NCBI RefSeq assembly: GCF_014384785.1 | Contig: NZ_JACRSU010000001.1 | Coordinates: 558,001-622,000, forward strand | Direction of reading: 5' to 3' | Source: Congzhengia minquanensis | GTDB taxonomy: Bacteria > Bacillota > Clostridia > UBA1381 > UBA9506 | Length of the DNA stretch: 64,000 bases | Shown here: in pieces, positions 34,618 through 45,591 of the stretch | Layout of the letters: each line of letters opens with the position of its first letter | How positions within the stretch are numbered: the stretch's first letter is position 1 | Notes under the pieces: model-generated | Told to the model about the DNA's origin: nothing | Database searches by the model: none | Seen by the model: only the letters and a program-made list of their open reading frames with translations | Translations under genes and position numbers: made by a program

Positions 34618-35487
34618 ATGACTGTTAAAGTTTATGTTGACGTTTTGTTTATTATTAATTTTATCATAGATTATATTTTGCTGAGCATCACCTCGCTGTT
34701 TGTGAAAAAAAGGCCAAGTATCGTAAAAACCTGCCTGGCAAGCGCCCTCGGGGCGGTTTATGCGGCGTTTGTGTTTTTCATTCCCCTGGGTACGTTTTTT
34801 ATTTTTACCCTTTCAGCTCTGACATCGCTTTTCATGGTGATAATTACATACGGCGTAAGAAACGCCGCGTTTCTGTTTAAAAACATTGCCGTGTTTTATC
34901 TGGTTTCCTTTGTTACAAGCGGCGTTGGCTTTGCGGTTCTGTTTTTGGGAAACCGGTATGGAAAGATAAATTTTGCTGTAAACGCAGGCGTATTCTACGC
35001 GGACATCAATGCCTATACCATGCTGGCAATTTTTGTGGTTTCGGTGACAGTAATTCATCTGGCTGTAGGATATGTGAAAAAACAGCGCATTAAGGCGCAG
35101 TTTCTTTACAATGTTACCATAGAAAAAAATGGAAAAAGCGTAACTGACACCGCGCTTTTTGACACAGGCAACTTTTTGCGGGACCCCATTTCCCAAAACA
35201 GCGTGCTCGTTGCAGAGTGGCAAACCGTTTCCGCGTTCTTTTCGGGCGGCACCCTCTCAGAATGTGTTGCAAAGCATCCCGGGGAATTTCTTTACATTCC
35301 CTGTCATGGTATCAATGGAAATGCGGGGTTGTTCGCATTTCGGCCCGACAAAATCATTTCTGATGAAATTACGCTGAGCGATTCCGTATTTGTCGGAATT
35401 TCCGAAACGCCCTTAGACAAAGAGGGCGGCTACCGAATGATTCTTCCCAACGATTCCACATGCATTAACCGGACAGAAAGGATGTAA
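34618..35487 (+). CDS. spoIIGA: Sporulation sigma-E processing peptidase SpoIIGA
   Basis: This 289-residue aspartic-type membrane protease of the mother cell removes the pro-sequence of sigma-E after a forespore signal. The N-terminal half has five membrane helices starting [16 protein letters not shown]. The C-terminal protease domain has [15 protein letters not shown], with the catalytic Asp at 182. The start is the ATG at 34618, after AAAGGA; an upstream in-frame GTG at 34585 lies in the leader hairpin region. It is followed 5 nt later by its substrate gene sigE. Confidence 0.95.
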   Translation: MTVKVYVDVLFIINFIIDYILLSITSLFVKKRPSIVKTCLASALGAVYAAFVFFIPLGTFFIFTLSALTSLFMVIITYGVRNAAFLFKNIAVFYLVSFVTSGVGFAVLFLGNRYGKINFAVNAGVFYADINAYTMLAIFVVSVTVIHLAVGYVKKQRIKAQFLYNVTIEKNGKSVTDTALFDTGNFLRDPISQNSVLVAEWQTVSAFFSGGTLSECVAKHPGEFLYIPCHGINGNAGLFAFRPDKIISDEITLSDSVFVGISETPLDKEGGYRMILPNDSTCINRTERM

Positions 35488-35492
35488 CGCAA

Positions 35493-36224
35493 ATGTTTTT
35501 TCGACTGATTGAAAGAATGAGAAGCCTCGTCTCCCGCATTTTGGGCAGGATTCGGGCAATTTTAGCAGACGAAACCTATTTTATTGGAAGCAGCGAGATT
35601 TTACCTCCGCCGCTTTCCGCGCCGGAGGAGGCCCGTCTTTTAAAAGAGCTGGGAGGTAAAAACAGAGAGCAGGCAAGAAAAGAGCTGATTGAGCACAATC
35701 TGCGGCTGGTGGTTTATGTTGCAAGAAAGTTTGAAAACACAGGCGTTGCCACGGAGGATTTGGTTTCCATTGGCTCCATCGGTCTGATTAAAGCCATTAA
35801 CACCTTTAACACCGACAAAAACATTAAGCTGGCCACTTATGCCTCTCGCTGCATCGAAAACGAAATTTTAATGTTTTTAAGAAAAATACACAATCAGAAA
35901 ACAGAGGTTTCGCTTAACGAGCCTTTAAACACCGACTGGGACGGAAACGAGCTTTTGCTCTCGGACATTTTAGGAACAGACAGCGATGACGTTTATAAAA
36001 ACATTGAGGACGAGGTTGACAAACAGCTTCTTCTTTCCGCCATATCGCGGCTTTCCAGCCGGGAACGGCTGATTATGGAGCTTCGGTTCGGCCTTTCGGG
36101 CCGGGAGGAAAAAACGCAAAAGGAAGTAGCCGACATGCTGGGTATTTCCCAGTCATACATTTCTCGCTTGGAAAAGCGGATTATTGAGCGGCTGAAAAAA
36201 GAAATTGTAAAGCTCATTATGTAA
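35493..36224 (+). CDS. sigE: RNA polymerase sporulation sigma factor, pro-sigma-E
   Basis: It directs early mother-cell transcription during sporulation. The 243-residue protein starts with an amphipathic pro-sequence ([19 protein letters not shown]), followed by the processing-site context [15 protein letters not shown], close to the Bacillus YYIGGSEALPPPL pattern. Region 2 is [20 protein letters not shown] to [17 protein letters not shown]. Region 4 ends [20 protein letters not shown]. sigG, often next in Clostridia, is not here; a 22-bp bidirectional terminator follows instead. Confidence 0.97.
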   Translation: MFFRLIERMRSLVSRILGRIRAILADETYFIGSSEILPPPLSAPEEARLLKELGGKNREQARKELIEHNLRLVVYVARKFENTGVATEDLVSIGSIGLIKAINTFNTDKNIKLATYASRCIENEILMFLRKIHNQKTEVSLNEPLNTDWDGNELLLSDILGTDSDDVYKNIEDEVDKQLLLSAISRLSSRERLIMELRFGLSGREEKTQKEVADMLGISQSYISRLEKRIIERLKKEIVKLIM

Positions 36225-36271
36225 GCAAAACGAAAGCACCTGCCAAAAATGGCAGGTGCTTTCGTTTTGCT
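36224..36271. terminator. Bidirectional terminator between sigE and the sialidase-like gene
   Basis: AGCAAAACGAAAGCACCTGCCA pairs perfectly over 22 bp with its complement around AAAA, with A- and T-rich flanks for both directions. Confidence 0.92.
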
Positions 36272-37334
36272 ATGCCAGCTCCTTAAATAAAACTTTTTTT
36301 ATTTTGGTGCTGTTTAAACATACGCCGCTGTTGTTTGAATGATAGTAAGCAACAAGGAAATATCCCGTTCCCTCAAAAATTGCTGGATAACAATAGCCGT
36401 TTTTAGGGTCATCCTCCAAATAAAATAGGTTCGAAAAGCTTTTCCCTCCGTCCCTGCTCACCGCACACACCAAAGGCGTTCTGCCCCAGGTGTTCGTTTC
36501 GTCCCGGGTGGTGTAGTTAGGAATGGGGTTAAATACCGAAACGACCAACTCCCCCACCTGTTTCACCTGCATAGGCGAAGCAGGCGACGTGAAAAACTCG
36601 CTGGGCGCAGGCACACTCCAGTCCGCGCCGTTATTCTTTGAAAAACATTCATACTGGCAGCCAAAGCCCGTTCTCAACCAGCACCAAATGTCTCCGTTTT
36701 CAAGCTGAAACACACCCGGCTCCTGCAGGCCCGTTGTGCTTTTTTCCTCAGCGGGAATGTGAATATTTTTGTCCAGCAGCCTGCTCCATGTTCTTCCATC
36801 GTCGTCTGACGCAAAAAAGTTTAGCTCGCCCTTGCCGAAACGTTCCCACTTTTTTAAAATGGCATGCTGTGCAGCAGGCACCAAAAACCTGCCGTTTCTA
36901 AGTCTTACCACCCTGTCGTTGTTCACGACAAAATAGCCGTCCTCCTCCATACAGGACACCGGAGATCCCCAGGTGTCCGCTTCATCGCACGAACGCGAAA
37001 GGTAAAGTTTACAGGTGCCTGTTTCCTTATCCTTTCTTAAATAAAACAGACCAATGTCCCCGTTATCCATACGTTGGAGAGATACGCTCATATAGTTCGA
37101 CGCTCCTGCATCCGCTTTTAAAAGAACCTTCCTCCCATGCCAGGTTTCTCCCTCGTCACCGGAAAAAATCCCTGCAATGCTTGCGCTGCAGTGGTCCTCC
37201 CAGTTGTCACCCGTGTATTCGGTAAATGCGTATAGAATTCTGCCATCAGATAGTCTGATAAACGCGCCCTCACCGTTTCGGGGATTCCCCTCCCCCGCCG
37301 TTAAAAACAAAACCTCTCTGCCAATTTTCTTCAT
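36270..37334 (-). CDS. Sialidase-like BNR-repeat protein
   Basis: This 354-residue protein has a six-bladed propeller pattern with five Asp-box (BNR) motifs: SGDEGETW, SCDEADTW, SDDDGRTW, SKNNGADW and SRDGGKSF. The start at ATG 37334 overlaps the upstream gene by 4 nt (ATGA); longer in-frame starts overlap it further. There is no signal peptide, so it should act in the cytosol. The FRIP motif of classical GH33 sialidases is not seen, so catalysis on sialic acid is uncertain. The family (BNR_2) includes exo-sialidases and unsaturated-glycan hydrolases. It is coupled to a PnuC-like transporter and an AraC regulator. Confidence 0.82.
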   Translation of the reverse strand: MKKIGREVLFLTAGEGNPRNGEGAFIRLSDGRILYAFTEYTGDNWEDHCSASIAGIFSGDEGETWHGRKVLLKADAGASNYMSVSLQRMDNGDIGLFYLRKDKETGTCKLYLSRSCDEADTWGSPVSCMEEDGYFVVNNDRVVRLRNGRFLVPAAQHAILKKWERFGKGELNFFASDDDGRTWSRLLDKNIHIPAEEKSTTGLQEPGVFQLENGDIWCWLRTGFGCQYECFSKNNGADWSVPAPSEFFTSPASPMQVKQVGELVVSVFNPIPNYTTRDETNTWGRTPLVCAVSRDGGKSFSNLFYLEDDPKNGYCYPAIFEGTGYFLVAYYHSNNSGVCLNSTKIKKVLFKELA

Positions 37335-38017
37335 GCCGCAGCCTCGCTTTCCTCTGTCTTTTGTTCTATATAAAGCCGGTTCATTTTGCCAAGCGCCTTT
37401 ACGGAGCAAACCAGCGCATAGACGCTATAAATAAGATATGTAATTTGAATTGGTTTTGTGTGGAGCATTTGGCTGTAAAGCACAATGCTGATTCCAACGC
37501 CTGCAATTTGCAGATATGCGTAGTCCACAAACGACAGGGCGCAAAGAACGGTTGACGCAATGCCCAGCAGGGTAACCGTGTTGTCGAACAGCAAGTAGGC
37601 CGAGTGAAACAGCGAAAAAAACGCCCACATTAAAAGCCACAAAACCACAAACGATGCAAAAAGAATGACCTTATTTTTCAAGCTCAACTTTTTAAAAACC
37701 GTCGCGTTGCCATAGGGCCGTTTGCTCCAGTTTAAAAAGGTCACCAACTGCAGCGGGCAGGAAACCAGCGCAGCATAAGCCGCCATGGCATACAGCCCGG
37801 TGTAGGCATACACCCCAGCATATAAAAGCGAATTGATGCCGCCCAGCAAAAACGCATAGCGGTTTGCCTTAGACTGCAAAAGCATAATTGCCAAAGACAC
37901 ATACAGCGGAACAATGATGAAACCATCTTCAGAATAGATAAGAGCCGTTGCTGTTATTAAAATAAAGGTGATGCCGACTAAGAAGATTGTAATCATTTTA
38001 TCTGTTTTTTCCGTCAT
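37331..38017 (-). CDS. PnuC-like nicotinamide riboside transporter family protein
   Basis: This 228-residue protein has about seven membrane helices. The central block QSKANRYAFLLGGINSLLYAG (about 49-69), then TFLNWSKRPYG and TVFKKLSLKNK, matches the PnuC family, which imports vitamins such as nicotinamide riboside by facilitated diffusion. The start overlaps the AraC gene by 20 nt and the end overlaps the sialidase-like gene by 4 nt. Pairing with a sialidase-like protein is unusual, so another ribosyl or glycosyl solute may be carried. Family assignment is moderately sure, substrate is not. Confidence 0.7.
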   Translation of the reverse strand: MTEKTDKMITIFLVGITFILITATALIYSEDGFIIVPLYVSLAIMLLQSKANRYAFLLGGINSLLYAGVYAYTGLYAMAAYAALVSCPLQLVTFLNWSKRPYGNATVFKKLSLKNKVILFASFVVLWLLMWAFFSLFHSAYLLFDNTVTLLGIASTVLCALSFVDYAYLQIAGVGISIVLYSQMLHTKPIQITYLIYSVYALVCSVKALGKMNRLYIEQKTEESEAAA

Positions 38018-38870
38018 GCTCCACCCTCCTTTTATATGCAGAAGGCGTTACGCCCTCAAACTTTTTAAAGCATTTGCGAAAGGTGTCCGTGCTTTTAAAG
38101 TCTGCCATTTCCGCAGCCTTTTGAACGGAACAGCCTTCATCTAAATACCGCCGGGCCGTTTTCACCATCTGCAAATTCCGAACGTCCCCCAGCGCCATGC
38201 CATATTTGTTCTGAATCATTCTTGCCACGTGCCGCTGGGAATAGTGCAGTTTTTCTGCGATATCGGCAAGGGTAAACGCCGGGTCGTTCACATAGTTTTC
38301 CAAAAGAAGCTCCGTTTGTTTTTTACTTTTGCCCGCCGCGCCGCTTTTACTGCAAGTATCAAACCCGTTCAGCATATCGAACAAATCCACCAAAATGTCA
38401 CAGACCATTCGCTTCATGTAGCAATAGTTTTTAATGTTGGCGCAGTTGGTAATTCTTCCAAACTGAGCAAAGTTCTGCATTAAGTTGTCCGACACTTTAA
38501 CCGGCATGAGCGCCGCATCGTCCAAGCTTTTTTTAAAATAGCCGTAAAAGCCCTCTTCCTTTGGCTTTTCGTCAATAGTCAGGCTTAAAACAATGCTTTC
38601 GGTTTCCGCCGACTGCTGAAAAGTGTAGTGCCGCGTGCCCGGCGGAATGATAAACAGCTCACCCTGGGAGATTTTAATTGTTTTATCCTGGGTAATAAAA
38701 TCATATTCCCCTTTCGTGAGAAAATGAAACTCGTAAAACAAATGGTGGTGAAAAATCGGCATGCTTCGTTCAGCAACCGCACCTGATGAAATTTGATAGA
38801 ATTTATACACGCGGAAAGCCGTTCCTGGAAAATCCAAATCCACGCTTTCAATCATAAGCTCCTTGTCCAT
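37998..38870 (-). CDS. AraC family transcriptional regulator with cupin sensor domain
   Basis: The 290-residue protein has an N-terminal cupin-type sugar-sensing domain (HHHLFYEFHFLTKGEYDFI and GELFIIPPGTRHYTFQ, about 40-90). The C-terminal AraC DNA-binding domain has FTLADIAEKLHYSQRHVARMI and the second motif VQKAAEMADFKSTDTFRKCFKKFEGVTPSAY. The ATG at 38870 follows GGGGAG. It is first in the operon with the PnuC-like and sialidase-like genes and is probably their activator, sensing a sugar or nucleoside. Confidence 0.9.
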   Translation of the reverse strand: MDKELMIESVDLDFPGTAFRVYKFYQISSGAVAERSMPIFHHHLFYEFHFLTKGEYDFITQDKTIKISQGELFIIPPGTRHYTFQQSAETESIVLSLTIDEKPKEEGFYGYFKKSLDDAALMPVKVSDNLMQNFAQFGRITNCANIKNYCYMKRMVCDILVDLFDMLNGFDTCSKSGAAGKSKKQTELLLENYVNDPAFTLADIAEKLHYSQRHVARMIQNKYGMALGDVRNLQMVKTARRYLDEGCSVQKAAEMADFKSTDTFRKCFKKFEGVTPSAYKRRVEHDGKNR

Positions 38871-38894
38871 TGCTCTCCCCTCCTGCCTGTTTTG

Positions 38895-38923
38895 ATTATA
38901 CCACCCGCCGGCACGCGCTTCAA
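38895..38923 (-). promoter_or_regulatory. Sigma-A promoter of the AraC-PnuC-sialidase operon
   Basis: On the minus strand TTGAAG (38923-38918), a 17-nt GC-rich spacer and TATAAT (38900-38895). Confidence 0.7.
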
Positions 38924-38969
38924 GTGTGTTTTGCGACATGATTCATCAAATGTGTCATATTTCCATGCG

Positions 38970-39006
38970 AAAAAAGCGCCCGGCACTGAAATAAGTGCCG
39001 GGCGCT
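38970..39006 (-). terminator. murC terminator
   Basis: On the minus strand AGCGCCCGGCACT and AGTGCCGGGCGCT form a perfect 13-bp stem around TATTTC, followed by a T-run. It begins 9 nt after the murC stop. Confidence 0.92.
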
Positions 39007-39015
39007 TCGCCCATT

Positions 39016-40404
39016 TTACTTTACCAGTAATTCACCAATTTTATAAACGTCACCTGCACCCATAGTGAGAATTAAGTCGCCTGGGCTGACGCGTTCTTTA
39101 AAAAAGTCCGCCACATCTTGAAACGCTTTGATATACGTTGCGTTACCGCTGTTTTTGTTAATCACATCTACCAAATCGGCGGAGGTAATCAGCCCCGTAT
39201 CCTTTTCCCGTGCGGCATAAATGTCCGTAACCACCAGTCCGTCGCAGTCGAAAAAGGACTTTGCAAATTCGTCCTTTAAAGCAAGGGAACGGGTGTAGGT
39301 GTGCGGCTGGAACACGCACCAAACCTTTTTGCCGTTTGCCACAGCCCTTGCCGCTTTTAAGGTGGCTTTCACCTCTGTGGGGTGATGGGCATAATCGTCA
39401 ATGACCTTGGCGCCGCCTACCTCGCCTTTATGCTCAAACCGCCGGTTGGTGCCTTTGTAGGACAAAAAGCCCTTTTGCATATCCTGTTTCGACACGCCAA
39501 GCAAATCTGAAACCGCAATCACAGCCAGGGCATTTTTCACGTTGTGCATGCCCGGTACGTTGAGCTTTGCCTGAAAGTAAAACGCACCGTTTCGAAGCAC
39601 GTCGAACGCGGCAAATCCCGTTTTATCAAAAGTAATATTTTTCGCCGTGTAGTCCGGGTTTTCGCACTCAATTCCATAGGTAATCACCCGTTTGCCAGAG
39701 CCGGAAACGGCACATTTTACGTTTTCGTCGTCAAAATTGGCAATTACCGCCCCGTTTTCCGGCAGACGCATAACAAATTTTTGAAAGCAGGAGATAATGT
39801 CGTCAATATCCTTAAAAAAGTCCAAATGGTCTTCTTCAATGTTTAAAATGATGCTGTAAAGCGGGAAAAACTTTAAAAAGCTGGCGCAATATTCACACGC
39901 CTCGGTCACAAAATATTCTTTTCCCCCGTCCCGCATGTTGCCGCCGATTAACGGCAGCACGCCGCCTACCAAAATGGTTGGATCTAAGCCTGCTCCGCAT
40001 AGAATGTGGGCCAACATAGAGGTGGTGGTGGTTTTGCCGTGGGTGCCGCTCACCGCCACAGGATAACTGTAATTTTTCATCATGGCCCCCAAAAGCCGCG
40101 CCCGCTCAATTGCCAAAATACCCAGTCTGCCTGCTTCTAAAAGCTCTGGGTTATCCTTTTTCACCGCGGCGGTGTAAACCACCAGTCCCGCACCGCGAAC
40201 GTTTTCCGCGCTGTGGCCGATGGAAACCGCAATGCCCATTTCCCGCAGTTGCTGGGTAGTTTCGCTCTCTTTAAAATCGGAGCCGCGGACAATGTATCCG
40301 TCGTTTTTTAAAATGTGTGCCAAGGCGCTCATACTAATGCCGCCAATCCCCACAAAAAACACCGGTTTTGATTTATCTATATTTCTCAGGTCAAATTCCG
40401 TCAT
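39016..40404 (-). CDS. murC: UDP-N-acetylmuramate--L-alanine ligase
   Basis: It adds L-alanine to UDP-MurNAc, the first peptide-stem step of peptidoglycan synthesis. The 462-residue length is typical. Motifs are FVGIGGISMSALAHIL (about 17-32), the P-loop VSGTHGKTTTTSMLAHI, NIEEDHLDFF, NRRFEHKG, IDDYAHHPTEV and VFQPHTYTRS. GGAAAGG lies 13 nt upstream of the ATG. It is monocistronic and divergent from spoVG across a 161-bp spacer. An imperfect dyad (AGACTTTTTA...TAAAAGTCT, about 40437-40487) lies in that spacer. Confidence 0.98.
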   Translation of the reverse strand: MTEFDLRNIDKSKPVFFVGIGGISMSALAHILKNDGYIVRGSDFKESETTQQLREMGIAVSIGHSAENVRGAGLVVYTAAVKKDNPELLEAGRLGILAIERARLLGAMMKNYSYPVAVSGTHGKTTTTSMLAHILCGAGLDPTILVGGVLPLIGGNMRDGGKEYFVTEACEYCASFLKFFPLYSIILNIEEDHLDFFKDIDDIISCFQKFVMRLPENGAVIANFDDENVKCAVSGSGKRVITYGIECENPDYTAKNITFDKTGFAAFDVLRNGAFYFQAKLNVPGMHNVKNALAVIAVSDLLGVSKQDMQKGFLSYKGTNRRFEHKGEVGGAKVIDDYAHHPTEVKATLKAARAVANGKKVWCVFQPHTYTRSLALKDEFAKSFFDCDGLVVTDIYAAREKDTGLITSADLVDVINKNSGNATYIKAFQDVADFFKERVSPGDLILTMGAGDVYKIGELLVK

Positions 40405-40565
40405 TCGCTTTAATACCTTTCCGCCCTTTCTATAAAAGAGACTTTTTAACTTTATATATTATACATCACTTTAATGGAAAATAAAAGTCTTTTTTTTAAT
40501 TTATGTATATTTTTTGGCATTCCACCAAAAATAAGAACAACATTTGAGCAAAAGGAGCAAGACAC

Positions 40566-40865
40566 ATGGATATTACAGATATTAGAATTCGCAAAATCAA
40601 TTTAGAATCAAAAATGAAAGCAATCGTATCCGTTACCTTCGACAATGCTTTGGTGGTACATGACATTAAGGTCATTGAAGGCGCGGATAAGCTGTTTGTG
40701 GCCATGCCCAGCAGAAAAACCCCCGAGGGCGAGTATAAAGACATTGCGCACCCCATTAACTCTGAAATGCGCGACGCTTTAGAAACCTCGATTTTGGAGA
40801 AATATCAGTCCGCCCTGCTGACAGAGACAGAACAGGCCGAGGTGCCGGCAGATCCAACTGTTTAA
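40566..40865 (+). CDS. spoVG: Septation/sporulation RNA-binding regulator SpoVG
   Basis: This 99-residue protein matches SpoVG closely: [51 protein letters not shown] and the final EKYQ region. It is a global RNA- and DNA-binding regulator that affects cell division, sporulation and capsule. AAAGGAG is well placed before the ATG. No convincing sigma-A or sigma-H promoter is visible upstream. A rho-independent terminator separates it from gyrB. Confidence 0.97.
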   Translation: MDITDIRIRKINLESKMKAIVSVTFDNALVVHDIKVIEGADKLFVAMPSRKTPEGEYKDIAHPINSEMRDALETSILEKYQSALLTETEQAEVPADPTV

Positions 40866-40881
40866 AATTCCCCCGAAAAAC

Positions 40882-40919
40882 GTCCCGGTTTTCTTTTTTA
40901 GAACCGGGACATTTTTTTT
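40882..40919 (+). terminator. spoVG terminator
   Basis: GTCCCGGTT (40882-40890) pairs with AACCGGGAC (40902-40910), followed by ATTTTTTTT. Confidence 0.9.
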
Positions 40920-40975
40920 GCCGTTATTTAAAATTTGGCGCAAAAAACTATTTCATTCTTTTTTTCTAAAAAAAT

Positions 40976-41004
40976 TTGATTTTCGGCTTATTTTGTGTTA
41001 TAAT
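40976..41004 (+). promoter_or_regulatory. Sigma-A promoter of gyrBA
   Basis: TTGATT (40976-40981), 17-nt spacer, TATAAT (40999-41004). The leader to gyrB is about 80 nt and A/T-rich. AGGAGG precedes the ATG. Confidence 0.78.
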
Positions 41005-41067
41005 GAATATAAGTTATTTTTAGCGTTATTTTTACGTTTGTTTTATAATGTTACATTCTATTTTTAA

Positions 41068-42999
<1,932 letters not shown>

Positions 43000-43017
43000 C
43001 CGAAAGGACTGTAGAAA

Positions 43018-45546
43018 ATGCTTGAAGATGCTTTGCAGAATATTATAAATGTCGATTTGAACAAAGAAATGAAAAAGTCCTATATCGACTATTCCATGAG
43101 CGTTATCGTGGGTCGTGCGCTGCCTGATGTGCGCGACGGTTTAAAGCCCGTTCACAGGCGTATTTTATATACGATGTATGAAGCCGGGCTTACGCCGGAC
43201 AAGCCGTATAAAAAGTGCGCGGCCACCGTCGGCGACGTGCTCGGTAAATATCACCCCCACGGCGACGCAGCGGTTTACGACAGCTTAGTGCGCATGGCGC
43301 AGGATTTCTCCCTGCGTTATCCCATGGTAGACGGCCACGGTAACTTTGGTTCCGTGGACGGCGACCCCCCGGCTGCTTACCGTTACACGGAAGCAAAAAT
43401 GTCTAAGCTCTCTTTGGAAATGCTTACTGACATTGAAAAAGACACGGTGGATTTCATTCCCAACTACGACGAAAACCTGAAGGAGCCGGTTGTGCTCCCC
43501 TCCAGGTTCCCCAGTTTGTTGGTGAACGGCTCATCGGGCATTGCGGTGGGTATGGCCACCAACATTCCGCCCCACAACTTAACCGAGGTAATCAACGGCA
43601 TTGTCGCTGTTATCGATAATCCGGAAATTGACACAGACGAGTTACTCAGCTACATAAAAGGGCCGGACTTCCCCACCGCCGGCATCATCATGGGCCTGGG
43701 CGGCATCCGCAGCGCCTACACCACGGGCCGCGGCAAAATTATTATGCGGGCCCGCACAGAAATTGAGCAGATGGCCCACGACAAAGAGCGCATAGTAGTA
43801 ACCGAGCTGCCCTATCAGGTGAACAAGGCGCGGCTGATTGAAAAGATTGCGGAACTGGTGAAGGACAAGCGTGTGGACGGTATTTCCGATATCCGCGATG
43901 AGTCTGACCGCGAAGGCATGCGCATGGTAATAGAGCTGAAGCGCGACGCCAACGCCAGCGTAATTTTAAACCAGCTTTATAAATTTACGCAGCTGCAGGA
44001 CACGTTTTCCATCAACATGCTGGCCTTGGTGGACAACCAGCCGAAAACACTTTCGCTGCGGGAAATGCTGGACCACTATATCCGGTTCCAGGAATCTGTT
44101 ATTGTGCGCCGCTCAAAATATGACTTAAAGAAAGCGGAAGCCCGGGCCCACATTTTAGACGGCCTGCGGATAGCGTTGGACAACATTGACGAGATTATCT
44201 CCATCATCCGCTCCAGCTACAACGACGCAAAGGCAAACTTAATGGAACGGTTCTCGTTCTCCGACGTTCAAGCACAGGCCATTTTAGACATGCGCCTGGC
44301 GCGTTTGCAGGGCTTAGAGCGCGAGAAAATCGACAACGAATATGCGGAGCTGATGAAGCAGATTGAATATTTAAACCAGGTGCTTTCCGACGAACACCTG
44401 GTGTTGGATATTGTGAAAAACGAGCTGATTGCCATCCGCGATAAATATGGCGACGAACGCAGAAGCGAAATTACCGCCTATGCCGATGAAATTAACATTG
44501 AAGATTTAATCGACGAGGAAGAAGTGGTTATCACCTTAACCCATTTTGGGTATGTAAAGCGCCTGCCGGTGGACACTTACAAATCTCAGCGCCGCGGCGG
44601 CAGGGGCGTTACAGGCATCACCACCAGGGAGGAGGATTTTGTGGAAAAGCTGTTTGTAACCAGCACCCACAACCACATTTTGTTCTTCTCCTCAAAGGGC
44701 AAGATGTATCGCCTGAAAGCCTACGAAATTCCGGAGGCCGGCAGGCAGGCAAAGGGCACAGCCATTGTAAACCTTTTGCAGCTTGACTCCGACGAAAAAA
44801 TCACCGCGGCCATCACCCTGCGCCAATTCGAAGAAGGAAAATATCTGTTCTTCGGCACAAAGCACGGCGTGGTGAAAAAGTCTGACCTTTTGATGTATAA
44901 CACCGCAAGAAAAGGCGGTTTGGCAGCTATCGTGCTGGACGAAGACGACGAACTGATTAACGTGCGTCTGTCCGACGGGAACGACGATATTATCTTAAGC
45001 ACCTTCGGCGGCATGTGTATCCGCTTTAACGAAGCCGATGTGCGCCCCATGGGCAGAGTGTCCCGCGGGGTGCGCGGCATAAAGCTTTCTGACGGCGACT
45101 ATGTTGTTGGCATGAGCGCGGCCAGCGAAGGCGACGATTTACTGGTGGTAACGGAAAATGGCTTCGGCAAAAAAACGCCGCTGACTGAATATAAAACTCA
45201 AACCAGGGGCGGCAAGGGTGTAACCACCTACCGTATCTCGGACGCTACCGGCAACATTGCCGGCATAACGGTGGTCAGCGAGTCTGACGACATTATGCTC
45301 ATCACCTCTGAAGGCGTGGTAATCCGCATGAAAACGCGGGAAATCAGCAGAATTGGAAGACTTACCAAGGGCGTAAGGCTCATGCGGTTAGACGATAACG
45401 TTTCGGTGGTTTCCATTGCCCGCACTGACGAGGAAGAGGACGAAGAAACCGAAACCGTTTCCCCTGAGGAAACTGTTGGCGAATATGTGCCGGACGAAGC
45501 GGATAACGAGGAAGAAACAGCAGAAGAACCAGACACAGAAGAATAA
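43018..45546 (+). CDS. gyrA: DNA gyrase subunit A
   Basis: This is the DNA-cutting and wrapping subunit of gyrase. The 842-residue protein has the catalytic Tyr at 123 (AAYRYTEAK), and the C-terminal wrapping domain begins with the GyrA box QRRGGRG, which marks a true gyrase. The tail (about 805-842) is very acidic, rich in Glu and Asp. In the quinolone-determining region, [10 protein letters not shown] has Ala84 where Escherichia coli has Ser83, and Asp88 where it has Asp87. It follows gyrB by 18 nt and ends at a bidirectional terminator. Confidence 0.98.
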   Translation: MLEDALQNIINVDLNKEMKKSYIDYSMSVIVGRALPDVRDGLKPVHRRILYTMYEAGLTPDKPYKKCAATVGDVLGKYHPHGDAAVYDSLVRMAQDFSLRYPMVDGHGNFGSVDGDPPAAYRYTEAKMSKLSLEMLTDIEKDTVDFIPNYDENLKEPVVLPSRFPSLLVNGSSGIAVGMATNIPPHNLTEVINGIVAVIDNPEIDTDELLSYIKGPDFPTAGIIMGLGGIRSAYTTGRGKIIMRARTEIEQMAHDKERIVVTELPYQVNKARLIEKIAELVKDKRVDGISDIRDESDREGMRMVIELKRDANASVILNQLYKFTQLQDTFSINMLALVDNQPKTLSLREMLDHYIRFQESVIVRRSKYDLKKAEARAHILDGLRIALDNIDEIISIIRSSYNDAKANLMERFSFSDVQAQAILDMRLARLQGLEREKIDNEYAELMKQIEYLNQVLSDEHLVLDIVKNELIAIRDKYGDERRSEITAYADEINIEDLIDEEEVVITLTHFGYVKRLPVDTYKSQRRGGRGVTGITTREEDFVEKLFVTSTHNHILFFSSKGKMYRLKAYEIPEAGRQAKGTAIVNLLQLDSDEKITAAITLRQFEEGKYLFFGTKHGVVKKSDLLMYNTARKGGLAAIVLDEDDELINVRLSDGNDDIILSTFGGMCIRFNEADVRPMGRVSRGVRGIKLSDGDYVVGMSAASEGDDLLVVTENGFGKKTPLTEYKTQTRGGKGVTTYRISDATGNIAGITVVSESDDIMLITSEGVVIRMKTREISRIGRLTKGVRLMRLDDNVSVVSIARTDEEEDEETETVSPEETVGEYVPDEADNEEETAEEPDTEE

Positions 45547-45552
45547 AATAAC

Positions 45553-45584
45553 ACAAAAGCGTGGTAAACTTACCACGCTTTTGT
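45553..45584. terminator. Bidirectional terminator between gyrA and rqcH
   Basis: ACAAAAGCGTGGTAA pairs perfectly over 15 bp with TTACCACGCTTTTGT around a 2-nt AC. Confidence 0.9.
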
Positions 45585-45591
45585 TATCTGT

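Noticed and set aside
40437..40487. Imperfect dyad between murC and spoVG as a terminator
   Set aside because: It lies between divergent gene starts, so nothing is transcribed toward it that would need stopping; the stem is A/T-rich and weak.
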